This document shows, piece after piece, positions 1 through 9,395 of a DNA stretch of 64,000 nt. This DNA is from Marinilabilia rubra (GTDB lineage: Bacteria > Bacteroidota > Bacteroidia > Bacteroidales > Marinilabiliaceae): assembly GCF_003121985.1 (NCBI RefSeq), contig NZ_QEWP01000006.1, forward strand, positions 124,001 through 188,000, written 5' to 3'. The position numbers and the translations under genes are program-made. The notes below the pieces were generated by a model that searched no databases, was not told where the DNA came from, and saw nothing but the letters and a program-made list of their open reading frames with translations. Each line of letters starts with the position of its first letter. The stretch's first letter is position 1.

Positions 1-635
1 ACAAAATTGAGCTGAAGCGTATCCATCGAGATCGATTCCCACACAAAAAAGTGAAGAGGGATTTTCAGCAGGTTCAAGCTCAGATAGAATACCGCTCCTG
101 TGGCAATGAAACTGTTTTTGGGCAGGCGCATAGAAAGCAGGTATAAATTAAAAATAGGCCCTGCAGCATTGCCTATCATTGTTGCAAATCCACCCGACAC
201 TCCAAGGGTTCTGGCAAACCAGTTTTTGCGTGTAAAACCATCCGGGTTGCCCGAATAATCGCGATAAAAGATAAGTCCCAAACATAAAAGTACGGAGACA
301 CCAATAATGGTTCTGAACTGACTGTCAGATATCATCTCTCCCACTACAAGTGCCATTGCGATACCGGCCAGGGCATACGGATACAATTTTTTGATATGCT
401 CCCATCTCAGACTTTTATAGTAGTACCGAATGGCAAACATATCGCCAAAAACCAGAAAGGTCACCAATAACCCTGCAGAAGCCATCCCCCCGTAAAAGTG
501 CGCCAGCAACGGAATCGTTACCATGGCAATCCCTTTCAAGCCACTCTTGGAAACACCCACCAGCCATGCACTAAATAACGTTATCAACCAAATGCCCCAA
601 CTTGTACCTAACGGATTTACTATCGATTCTATCAT
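1..635 (-). CDS. TauE/SafE family sulfite exporter-like permease (3' end outside window)
   Basis: Reading the minus strand from the ATG at 635 gives an open frame of about 211 codons that runs off the left edge. It begins MIESIVNPLGTSWGIWLITL and has several hydrophobic helices separated by short polar loops. The segments SKSGLKG near residue 30 and a G/A-rich helix with NAAGPIFNLYLL near residue 165 are typical of TauE/SafE permeases, inner-membrane proteins that export small anions such as sulfite or sulfoacetate. The substrate cannot be told from sequence. About 40-50 C-terminal residues are missing if it has the usual 250-260 residue length. No partner gene is visible. Confidence 0.85.
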   Translation of the reverse strand, partial: MIESIVNPLGTSWGIWLITLFSAWLVGVSKSGLKGIAMVTIPLLAHFYGGMASAGLLVTFLVFGDMFAIRYYYKSLRWEHIKKLYPYALAGIAMALVVGEMISDSQFRTIIGVSVLLCLGLIFYRDYSGNPDGFTRKNWFARTLGVSGGFATMIGNAAGPIFNLYLLSMRLPKNSFIATGAVFYLSLNLLKIPLHFFVWESISMDTLQLNF

Positions 636-1144
636 GGTGCAAAGAAACGAAAAATTAGTGGTTGAAGGGAAAAGGGTTGAAGGGTGATGGGGGAAACTGG
701 AAGAAGAGAAAACAGGGGGATAAGCAAAATTATTCAAAATATAATTCTCCCGTCCAGTTACATCCCCCTCATGGCACCCACGGATGCCTCCGGTTCATTG
801 CAACCCCTCCCGGGCGGATGCAATTTGGCTCCCGGGCAATTACAAATGCTTTCAGGCTGTTTGCAAGGCCTCCCGGGCGGCAACAAATTGGCTCAGGCCG
901 GCTGCAACCCCCTTCCGGGCGGCTTACACCCCCTCGAGGTTGAGGTCCACCCCCCCCAGGCTGCAAACAATGCACCTCAGGGGCTTAAACCTTTGCTTCC
1001 TGCCTTGTGCAACCCCTCCCGGGGACATACAACACTCTTCCTGCTTGAGACAATCAGGCATATTGATTGGCGGCACCGTAAGACAAAAAAAGAGCCCGTT
1101 GCCAAAACCGGACTCCTGTCTTCAACAGCCTTTAAAACAAAAAT
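636..1144. repeat. Intergenic region with a degenerate GC-rich tandem array of about 21 bp units (798-1052)
   Basis: No convincing gene is present; the open frames here are on both strands and low in complexity. From about 798 to 1052 a unit resembling TGCAAcCCCTCCCGGGCGG recurs about 12 times with spacings of 19-22 bp. The copies are degenerate, but the TGCAA start and the CCCGGGC core are recognisable in most. Its GC content is far above that of the neighbouring sequence. Confidence 0.6.
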
Positions 1145-1375
1145 CTAATTATATCTGGTATAAAAACCGTCCAAGGTCTCGGGATCATCATTAAAAACAA
1201 AGCGGGCACCATCACGCACTTCCTCGGCCAACTCCTTGGTCAGTGTATAAATGAATCCGAATCACACGTTCTTCACTAATCTCCGAGGTGCCGTTAGCCT
1301 TGGCTCTGAGATTGGCCTTTGTGCAGGGCCTTGAAACGAGGACTGAATACGGTGGCTAACCACCCCCAGATCATT
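1145..1375 (-). pseudogene. Decayed small gene (at least two frameshifts)
   Basis: Minus-strand translation gives pieces that join only if the frame shifts twice. One piece reads WGWLATVFSPRFKALHK, the next KANLRAKANGTSEISEERVIR, and the last FIYTLTKELAEEVRDGARFV and on to a TAG at 1145-1147. The last two join near 1263 if one base is removed. The ordered, charged composition looks like former coding sequence. I do not recognise the family. It lies just downstream of tcdA on the same strand. Confidence 0.35.
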
Positions 1376-1405
1376 GTTTACTGATCATAGCTTATTGTGC
1401 TGCTC

Positions 1406-2128
1406 CTATTTCACCAACTCCCGAATCACCTTCGAAGCTGCCATCATTCCAAATATCGCCGGCATGTACGAAATGGTGCCAACAGTGGTCTTTTTGTTGC
1501 GTTCCCCTTCTGTCTGTACAATGGCCGACTTATGCACCGGTTCGGGACTAAAAACCACGTCAAACCCTTTTTTAATATCGAATTTGGTCAGTCGTTTACG
1601 CACCATTCTCGCCAGGTTACAATGATAGGACTTGCTGATGTCGACAATCTCAATTTTTTCGGGATTCATTTTCCCTCCTGCCCCCATGGAAGAAATCAAT
1701 GGCCGGTTGTTTTCCATTGCAGCTAGAATTAGAAAAACTTTGGGACTGAGGGAGTCAATGGCATCCACCACATAATCAACGGGCTTTTGAAGCAGGGCCC
1801 GGAAATCCTCGCCGGTATGAAAATGATCAAATGCGTGTAATACAATTTCAGGATTGATGGCCTTTAAACGGTCAACCATTATACTGGTTTTGGTGTGACC
1901 TTCGGTATGTTCCAGTGCCGGCAACTGGCGATTGCGGTTCGATGGTTGCACCACATCGCCGTCGATAATGGTCATCTCCCCCACTCCTGCCCTTGCCAGC
2001 ATTTCAGCACACCAGGAGCCTACGCCGCCAAGACCGGCCACCAAAACATGTGCGCCATTCAGTTTCTTTACTTTTTCTTCACCAATCAACAACTCTGTAC
2101 GTTCCAGCCACTCCATGAAATCAGTCAA
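1406..2128 (-). CDS. tcdA: tRNA threonylcarbamoyladenosine dehydratase (ThiF/E1-like)
   Basis: This is a 240-residue protein of the E1-like ThiF superfamily, TcdA/CsdL branch. TcdA uses ATP to cyclise N6-threonylcarbamoyladenosine at tRNA position 37 to the hydantoin form. The nucleotide-binding loop GLGGVGS is at residues 32-38. The segment DGDVVQPSNRNRQ after it matches the conserved D-x-D-x-V...N-x-N-R-Q of the family. Family members are usually 240-270 residues, so it looks complete. Its start overlaps the end of the TatD-family gene by 8 bp, so the two are probably co-transcribed. Confidence 0.9.
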   Translation of the reverse strand: MTDFMEWLERTELLIGEEKVKKLNGAHVLVAGLGGVGSWCAEMLARAGVGEMTIIDGDVVQPSNRNRQLPALEHTEGHTKTSIMVDRLKAINPEIVLHAFDHFHTGEDFRALLQKPVDYVVDAIDSLSPKVFLILAAMENNRPLISSMGAGGKMNPEKIEIVDISKSYHCNLARMVRKRLTKFDIKKGFDVVFSPEPVHKSAIVQTEGERNKKTTVGTISYMPAIFGMMAASKVIRELVK

Positions 2129-2780
2129 ATATTGTTTTAAAATTTTTGTTTATGGTTTTTTCAAGCTCTTTCAGAGAAATGCCTCTGATGTCTGCTGCCC
2201 GGTCGTAAAGTCCCGAAATCGTTTTATTGGTATGATCTGTTTCCAGAAAAAACCGATCGTCCGGGACTTCTGCCAAAGACTCTGATGCCCTGTTGTTATG
2301 ATACAGGATTTTGGGTCCAAAAGACAAGTAGAATCCGGCATCCACAAATTGCTGCATCTCCTGAGGATGACCCGCAAAACCATGAATAATCCATGGCTGC
2401 AAAGGTGACATTTTTTTCCGTAACCTCAGCACCTCGTTATTGGCCTTTACAGAGTGTATGATCAGAGGTTTTTTAACCTCCTCCGAAATTTCTATGTGAT
2501 AGCAAAATATTTTTTTCTGCTCTCCCATTTGTGGTCCCTTTAATTTATCAAGACCTGCTTCTCCTATGGCTACAACTTTATTAAAATGGGCCATATCGCG
2601 CACATGAGCCAGAAGTTTCCCGATATCATGCCCTTTGGTGTACCATGGATGAATTCCATAAGAAAACAGATTCCCGTTTTCGTATTTTTCCAGCGGTTCG
2701 GGAGCTACACAGCTCACAATCGCCCTTACGTGCTTCTTATCCTCAGGGGGGGTATGTGTATGAAAATCGATGTATTGCAT
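2121..2780 (-). CDS. TatD family metal-dependent hydrolase
   Basis: This 219-residue protein belongs to the TatD branch of the amidohydrolase superfamily, which includes metal-dependent DNases. The metal-binding DFHTHT is at residues 5-10, with D5, H7 and H9 visible. Later motifs are GIHPWY, AIGEAGLDKL (catalytic Glu), IHSVKA, IHGFAGHPQ and FLETDH near the C-terminus. It is shorter than typical TatD (about 260 residues), as in a compact Bacteroidota subgroup. It is upstream of tcdA and overlaps it by 8 bp. The true substrate is unknown. Confidence 0.87.
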   Translation of the reverse strand: MQYIDFHTHTPPEDKKHVRAIVSCVAPEPLEKYENGNLFSYGIHPWYTKGHDIGKLLAHVRDMAHFNKVVAIGEAGLDKLKGPQMGEQKKIFCYHIEISEEVKKPLIIHSVKANNEVLRLRKKMSPLQPWIIHGFAGHPQEMQQFVDAGFYLSFGPKILYHNNRASESLAEVPDDRFFLETDHTNKTISGLYDRAADIRGISLKELEKTINKNFKTIFD

Positions 2781-3866
2781 AAAAGATAGATTCTTAGATG
2801 TTAGATCATTAGATGTTAGAGGTTAGAGGTTAGAGGCTAGAGGTTAGAGGTTAGAGGCTAGAGGTTAGAGGTTAGAGGCTAGACTGGCTTAAGTTAATAT
2901 TTGCGATGATATTAATAATTAGGTTCTTCTTTTAAATACAATAGATCGTTAGATATAAAATGTTTCATGCAATCTTGATATTCTGTATTTTAACAACAAA
3001 CACCTCCTAAATGGTATGTTGTCGGCTTGCACCGCTTTACAATCCCGATCCATCGGGATAACGGAGTATTGTAAATACGTACAAGGTGCATTAAAAAATG
3101 CTGGCCCTACTTGTCCCTGATAAGGGGCAAATGTAAATAACCCCGGGCAGGTAAGCCCGGGGGGTTAGAGGTAGGGATTACATGGTCCCTGGAAGGGGCC
3201 AACTATTCCGGATATTGCGATGAATTATGGAATGTTGGCCTCTTTCAGAGACCGATTATATTCTTATTCCCTCTGCTGGTGCGGATTTGAAATCCGCACC
3301 TCCTTAAGCCATATTGCAGGGATTTCATCCCTTTAACCCTGAATGGCTTTTATCCCTTGAAAATATTTAAGTAAAAGCCCAAAATACAGAATATTAGGGG
3401 CGTTGCCCCTATAACCCCAATTACTTATTTTGTCTTGACACAAAAAAGTAATCAAAAAAAGTCAAGGCTCTGACCGCTTCACTCAAAAAAACAGCGATTG
3501 ATGGCTAAAATCTTTAAACTCTCCCGATTTAAGTTTTGTAAGGTTTTGGGTGCCCCAAAAACCAACAAAATCTAATATCGGAATCAAACAGAAAAGATTT
3601 TTTTACGCCATCTTCACTTGCTTTTTTGGCTCATCGGTCAAGGCCGTCCTATTCTGACAGCCTTGTTTTTGCTGAACATACCAAATTGACAGTCCGTCAT
3701 GTTTTTACAACAGTCACGGAATATGGGGCTTAAACCTAAATATACTTTGTGTTAATACACACATTTTCGGCACCATACGATTCATCTTATATCTATCCCG
3801 AAGCATCGGGACTAACGATCTATTGTTGTATAAAACTCAAAATCTAACACGGATCACAAGCCCCCG
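2781..3866. repeat. Repeat-rich gap of about 1.1 kb with a heptamer array and nested palindromes
   Basis: No gene is visible. From 2794 to 2884 the heptamer TTAGAGG and its variants repeat about 13 times, with a higher order of 21 bp (two TTAGAGG then CTAGAGG) seen three times. Further on are palindromes such as cccgggcaggtaagcccggg near 3142, GTGCGGATTTGAAATCCGCAC at about 3279-3299, and TCCCGATCCATCGGGA at 3043-3058 nested in an outer stem (TTACAAT with ATTGTAA). A second 16-bp palindrome of that type is at 3796-3811, next to the dispersed motif CTAACGATCTATTG. The stretch around 3400-3480 resembles a common Bacteroidota intergenic repeat containing TTGTCTTGACACAAAAAAGT. Confidence 0.6.
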
Positions 3867-6800
3867 TCAGGGAGTTACCACCTCTGTTTTTCTTCCGGCA
3901 ACACGTGCACGGATGTTATGATTGTACATCGCTTCACAGGTCACGGGTGGCAAGTAAAACTCACCCGGGAATGCGGCGTGTACCACCACTACAAACTCTT
4001 TGCTTTCACCGGCCTTCAGATCGAAGTAGGATAGCACCCTGTCGTCACGAATATCCCGGTAATCAGGAATGTCGCGTTCGTGGGCGTTGGAACCTTCCAA
4101 CCTGGTATTACGGATTTCCCATCCGGAGGGAACCATTTGTGTCAATGCCAGGTTCTCGGCATCTCCGGCAGTTCCCGGGTTGCTAATTCTCACCACATAT
4201 TTAAAATCGGTGCCCTGCTCCAGTTTTGAAGCTGATAGCGTCTTGTCATCCATTGTCAACAGTCGGGTGGACAAGTTCAGGTTTTCGGAGAAGCTGGTTG
4301 AATCCACTCCGGCAGGTGTTCCGGTCATCACCAACGTCACAAAAAGTTCATTGCTGTTGTCATTACTAACTTCAATGCTTCCACTATTGTTCTTTCCGGT
4401 ATCAATATCCCTCTGAGAGATGGGCTTTTCTGCACCTACCGTTACAGGACTGTCTCCGTTCACCGTCAATGTGTATTGCAACCCTTTGCTTTCCATGTTT
4501 TGTCCTGCAAAGTTGACGATGCTCATCAATGTCCAGGCAGTTGTTTGGGTACTGTACCAGCGGTCTTTACTGATGCGGTCTGCCGCCTCACGAACCAAGG
4601 GCATTGCGGTCTCTTTTTTGTTCAGCAACGTCAGTGCATTGATCAAAATAGCTTTATCCCTAAGTGAGGAACCATAAGTACGGTACTGAACCCTGGCCTG
4701 ATCGGTATCTCCGGTTTGGTTCATCAACTCCTCTGCTACTTCATGCATGCCTGAGAGAGCATAGGCTGAAGCTAGTAGCCATCTGGCCTGAACAATCAAC
4801 CTACTTTGCTGGCGGAGCCGGTTCATGGCACCAGTGGCAGGTTCTCCGGCCAGAGCAAGAGTGTAAAGACGATACCCCTGCAACATTTGCTCGGAGGTAT
4901 AATAACGCGTTTCAGGTTTTGGTAACCACGATTTGGCTTTTTTCTTCTGATAACTGAGCCAGTTGTCTTTGATCGAAGGTCTTACCACATAACCTTTCTT
5001 TTCCGCTTCAAGCAGAAAATGTCCGGCATAACTGGATCCCCAATCACTGGACTGCGATTGCCCCGGCCAGTAAGCAAATCCACCCTCAGGAGTTTGATAA
5101 TCGCTAAAGCGTTCCAGCACACTGGATACATTTTCTCGTATCTTACTCCTTTGGGCATTGTCCGGTTCCATCACTTTATCCAGATAGAGTTGTGGGAATC
5201 CTCCTGAAGTAATCTGCTCTATGCAACCGTGAGGATATTCAGTCAGATAAGTAAGTCGTTTAGTCAGATCCATTGGCGGAAGCGTACTTGCCTCAAGACG
5301 AACATTGTTCGTTCCGACAATGCCAGGTAATTGATAGTCGAAAGTCTCTGATGCATTGCCATCCAACACTGCAAACTGAGTTCTGGTCACCGGGGGATTG
5401 GGTATGCGCACCTCAAGGTTTTTAGTCAACACCGCTTCTTCGCGGCCACCCCTGGCTGTGATTATAAGTTGTGAAGTACCGGTTAATTGCTTCGTAGCTA
5501 TTTCAAAATAAACATTCTTGTCACCCGGGCCGTCAAAGCTTAGAGTCTTTGTAGCATCCCCAATCACCTGGTAGTGTTCGGAACCCTTTAGCGAAACTTC
5601 CACATTGCTAATATTGTCTTCCGTCACAAAAACGGTCACCGGCAGGGCGAGTTTCTCATTGGGGCCCAGGACACGAGGCAGAGAACTCCAGACCATTACC
5701 GGTTTTTTCACCTTCACAGTGGCATCGCTGCTTCCTGTTGCTTCTCCGTTGGAGCCAATCACCATCACTCTGACAGAACCTGTATAGGAGGGCACCTCAA
5801 AACTGTGCTCATTTTCCTTACGTTTTTTGAGTTTGTAAGGGCCAAAAAAGCGCACCATGGGCTCAAAGCGGCGCATCTGGTTCCGCCCTTTGTCCCCCGA
5901 AAGACTGCCATCACCACCAACGCTAAAGAGCTGCTCTATTTTTCCACCAAAAGCACCCAATACCTCATCGTACAAATCCCAGGTTTTCACCCCCAGGGCC
6001 TGACGGGCGTTAAACCTGCTCCATGGATTAGGCGTGCGGAAATTGGTCAGATCCAGCAGACCTTCATCCACCACCGCAACCACATAATCCATTGGCTCGT
6101 TGTTGGCTTCACTCACTTCAATTTCTGCTTTTTCACCGGGCCGCCACACCTCTTTGGTTTTTAACTCAGGCTCGAGCCGGGTTGCAGGATCTTCCACCAT
6201 GGCCGGAACAATGCCGTACAACCGCAAAGGCCGGTTATTGGCGGTTTGTTCATAGGGCTGGATCAGCGTTACACTGATGTAAATATTAGGAGTCATATCA
6301 GCCGTAGCTTCAAAAGAAAATTTTGTCTCTTTTGCTTCGGGTTTCACCCACCAGCTTTTCAGCACTTTGCTGCCGGTTTCTATACTCACCAGTGCACGCC
6401 CCTGCTCAGATGAGGGAAACGTCACTTCAATATCCTCTCCTGCTTTATAAGTTCCTTTATTGGTGGCAAATACAAGATGTGAAGCACCATCCCCACCTCT
6501 CGACTCGCGGGTCCATCCCGGCCAGTCAACCTGCACGGTTGTTGCAGTGCTGTGTTCCGATGCGGAATTCACCACACGAATCAGATAACGCCCCCACTTG
6601 GGTTTGTTCACACGAAACTGAAAACTGCCTTTCCCGTTTCTATCGGTCTTAAGGGTGCCTGAATCCACCATATTGCGACTGCGCGAAGATATATAACGGC
6701 CCAAATCTTCGTCCGATTTCTCCCACCACCATCGCCAGTCAATTTTGTAAACCATATAAACCAATTCCTGATCAGCAACAGGCTTTCCTTTGGCATCTAC

Positions 6801-9395
6801 CGAAACCAGATCAATCTGATGGTCCTGATCGGTTAGTAATAACCCACGATCATCCCCGGAAGGGGTCTGAATACCGGTATAAACATCGAACGGTGATAAA
6901 GGGGCTTTATCAGTAGCAATACTAAATGAACCACCTTCTTCGAAAACACGGGTAGTAAATACCGCGGCCAACTTTCCGGGTGCCCGGTCAAACTCAGGGA
7001 TTTGTTTGCGGAAAGAGGTCTCTCCCGATTCATCCAGCTGTCCTTCAAAAATACTTACCTCCGACTCCTGAAGATCTCGTGTGGGATCATCAAAATTATA
7101 TCCGGGAAAATCCTCAAAAGTGGTCTTGACGTTACGCACATCCATTCTCACATCGGCTTTCAATTTGGAGGCAGGAGAACCATGCAGCCACTCAGACTGA
7201 ATGGAAAAGTTACCGGAATTTCCCGATTTCAGCACTTCATCAACCACTTCCAAATTGATCTTTAAGCGATTGGGCCGAATGGTTTCAATACGCAATGATT
7301 TTTCAAACACCACACCCCCCATTTTAATGCGGGCCAGCCACATACCTGTGGGGGCGTCTTCTGATGTTTTGGTTCTGAAAGTGTAAAGTGTATTGTCAGG
7401 ATTGACGCTGGTCTGCCGGTCAATCAAGCGACCTCTCGGGTCGGTAAGTTCAAAAGTGACCGGGTGATTTGGAGGCAAAGTCCCCGGCTGGCTTTCCATG
7501 GGCATAAACGAGACAAATATGGAATCGCCCGGACGCCAAACTCCACGTTCGCCAAAAATAAAACCTCGCAATCCTTCCTTTACGGTTTCACCAGACACAT
7601 CGAAACGATCTATCGCCAGGGCCTGACCATCATCCAATCTCAGATAACCGCGTTGTTTGTCTTGTTTGGCAACCAATAGAAATGGGGTTTCATCCAAATG
7701 GATGGATACCAGTCCTTCGTTTCCGGTTTTGCCTTCAGCAATTTTGGCCATCTGGAGATTGAATACCTCCACGTCAATATTTTTAATGGGTTCAGCCGTT
7801 CTGATATCGGTGACCGTCACCAATAATTCATCGTTGGTTCCACGCTTGGCCAGCAACCCAAGGTTAGATGCCAGCACATTTTTGGCCACCCACTTATCGC
7901 GGTTGTAATAAGATGATGAACAGGGATTGTCTCTCTCCCGCCAACTGTAATTGGGGTTGTAATGATAGGGATAGGTGGAGTAGTAATTATTGGGTTGATC
8001 CCAGAATTCCTCATCAGGATCGGATGTGTTTTCCGTTACGGTAGCTTCCTGGTCATTATCACTTGCGCAGGGATAAATGGCATCTGCTTTCTCAAAACCA
8101 ATCTCAACACGGTAGATGGCCCCCGGGTCGGGCTGGACAAACTTGCTTAAATCCAGCGAGAAAGTATTCCATTTATACAGATCCACTGTTGGATCGGTAT
8201 CGATTTTTATACGCTGTCTGTGAACCAACCGGCCGGCACGTTTCAGTTGTGATTCACCTCCCAGACGGTTGACCTGAAGGAAATGGCCGATGTTGTGTTC
8301 ATAAATTTTTATGATGCGAACCCTGACAGCCTTGAGACTAACAGCACGGAAAGGCATGTAAAGTCCTTGGGAGTATGGCATGATGGTGCCATCCCCTATC
8401 ATTTCCACCTCGGGTTTTTCGCTGGAGAATACAAACGAAAATTCTCCTTTTGCGCTGAGTTTTCGACCCGAGATATTTTTTACATCGGGCAAAATCACCA
8501 AAGTGCGTTCTCCCGTAATCGCGTCCCCGGGATAAAGTTCAATTTGATTGTTGTCGATGTTCCAGTCAAGATCTTTGTTATCCAGCAGTAACAAACCGGA
8601 GATATCCTGTCCAGGATCTACCGGATCACTGAAAGTAACGGTAATTACATTACGTGGGGAGGTAGACAACCCGGCCGAAATAATTTTGAAAGCATCTTTT
8701 GAAGGAACGACCATGTTCAGGCTCTTGGACTCCCTGGGTGACAAGGGGCCCTCTGCAATGGTTACTTTAAGTTTTCCGGCAGCATCCTTACGAGGCACAT
8801 TATTAACTGTCAATTCATGATTACGTCCATCAATGTGCGTCCACTCAGGTCTTACCGTTTCCCCGTTAAGCGTCACTTCAACCTCATCTTCCACCAGTTG
8901 ATTTGCGGCCACATCGGCCAGTGACACACGCGCCGTCACCTGATAGGTCTCGTAGTCGGAGACCGAAACCGGCCGCATTATATCGGCACTGATCCAGGCA
9001 TTTTGCTCAATGGTGCGGAAGGTAAAAAAGAAAGGCTCTTCTTCCCCTGGTAACAATTTTGGCAAATCAATTTCAACCTTAAATTCCTCTCCCGAAGGCA
9101 ACATCTCCGAAGGCTTAAAAACCAGAGTGCGGTCACCTGCCCACGTGGCTTCACCATCTACCGAAGGAGATATCATCAATACACCTTTGGCAACAGACTG
9201 ACCGGCTTCTGCCTTATGAACAGGAGACGCAAACTCAACCATGACAGGTGAATTAACCGAAATCTGCCCCGAGGTAAAGGCACTGATCTGAGGATGAAAA
9301 GGAGAATGGGCAGATTCTTCTTTTTTATTGGAAGAACAACCCATAAAAAGTGAGGCCGCAACCATTAAAGTGGCCAGGGAAGTGAGGATTCTCAT
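3867..9395 (-). CDS. Alpha-2-macroglobulin family lipoprotein with thioester motif
   Basis: This 1842-residue protein starts with a lipoprotein signal; the lipobox LFMGC is near residue 20 and is followed by SSNKKEES. The body has the macroglobulin-like beta domains and the bait and complement-like regions of bacterial alpha-2-macroglobulins (YfhM/MagD type). The thioester motif CIEQ is at residues 1391-1394, in the context YPHGCIEQ, so the covalent trap appears intact. Such proteins sit in the periplasm and are thought to trap foreign proteases after envelope damage. Most are paired with the penicillin-binding protein gene pbpC, but none lies in this window. A possible -7 box is upstream at 9440-9447. 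Confidence 0.93.
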   Translation of the reverse strand: MRILTSLATLMVAASLFMGCSSNKKEESAHSPFHPQISAFTSGQISVNSPVMVEFASPVHKAEAGQSVAKGVLMISPSVDGEATWAGDRTLVFKPSEMLPSGEEFKVEIDLPKLLPGEEEPFFFTFRTIEQNAWISADIMRPVSVSDYETYQVTARVSLADVAANQLVEDEVEVTLNGETVRPEWTHIDGRNHELTVNNVPRKDAAGKLKVTIAEGPLSPRESKSLNMVVPSKDAFKIISAGLSTSPRNVITVTFSDPVDPGQDISGLLLLDNKDLDWNIDNNQIELYPGDAITGERTLVILPDVKNISGRKLSAKGEFSFVFSSEKPEVEMIGDGTIMPYSQGLYMPFRAVSLKAVRVRIIKIYEHNIGHFLQVNRLGGESQLKRAGRLVHRQRIKIDTDPTVDLYKWNTFSLDLSKFVQPDPGAIYRVEIGFEKADAIYPCASDNDQEATVTENTSDPDEEFWDQPNNYYSTYPYHYNPNYSWRERDNPCSSSYYNRDKWVAKNVLASNLGLLAKRGTNDELLVTVTDIRTAEPIKNIDVEVFNLQMAKIAEGKTGNEGLVSIHLDETPFLLVAKQDKQRGYLRLDDGQALAIDRFDVSGETVKEGLRGFIFGERGVWRPGDSIFVSFMPMESQPGTLPPNHPVTFELTDPRGRLIDRQTSVNPDNTLYTFRTKTSEDAPTGMWLARIKMGGVVFEKSLRIETIRPNRLKINLEVVDEVLKSGNSGNFSIQSEWLHGSPASKLKADVRMDVRNVKTTFEDFPGYNFDDPTRDLQESEVSIFEGQLDESGETSFRKQIPEFDRAPGKLAAVFTTRVFEEGGSFSIATDKAPLSPFDVYTGIQTPSGDDRGLLLTDQDHQIDLVSVDAKGKPVADQELVYMVYKIDWRWWWEKSDEDLGRYISSRSRNMVDSGTLKTDRNGKGSFQFRVNKPKWGRYLIRVVNSASEHSTATTVQVDWPGWTRESRGGDGASHLVFATNKGTYKAGEDIEVTFPSSEQGRALVSIETGSKVLKSWWVKPEAKETKFSFEATADMTPNIYISVTLIQPYEQTANNRPLRLYGIVPAMVEDPATRLEPELKTKEVWRPGEKAEIEVSEANNEPMDYVVAVVDEGLLDLTNFRTPNPWSRFNARQALGVKTWDLYDEVLGAFGGKIEQLFSVGGDGSLSGDKGRNQMRRFEPMVRFFGPYKLKKRKENEHSFEVPSYTGSVRVMVIGSNGEATGSSDATVKVKKPVMVWSSLPRVLGPNEKLALPVTVFVTEDNISNVEVSLKGSEHYQVIGDATKTLSFDGPGDKNVYFEIATKQLTGTSQLIITARGGREEAVLTKNLEVRIPNPPVTRTQFAVLDGNASETFDYQLPGIVGTNNVRLEASTLPPMDLTKRLTYLTEYPHGCIEQITSGGFPQLYLDKVMEPDNAQRSKIRENVSSVLERFSDYQTPEGGFAYWPGQSQSSDWGSSYAGHFLLEAEKKGYVVRPSIKDNWLSYQKKKAKSWLPKPETRYYTSEQMLQGYRLYTLALAGEPATGAMNRLRQQSRLIVQARWLLASAYALSGMHEVAEELMNQTGDTDQARVQYRTYGSSLRDKAILINALTLLNKKETAMPLVREAADRISKDRWYSTQTTAWTLMSIVNFAGQNMESKGLQYTLTVNGDSPVTVGAEKPISQRDIDTGKNNSGSIEVSNDNSNELFVTLVMTGTPAGVDSTSFSENLNLSTRLLTMDDKTLSASKLEQGTDFKYVVRISNPGTAGDAENLALTQMVPSGWEIRNTRLEGSNAHERDIPDYRDIRDDRVLSYFDLKAGESKEFVVVVHAAFPGEFYLPPVTCEAMYNHNIRARVAGRKTEVVTP

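Noticed and set aside
662-1194. Overlapping open frames of 68-154 codons on both strands
   Set aside because: They are translations of the 21-bp array; composition is Pro/Gly/Arg/Leu-rich and no frame has any family feature.
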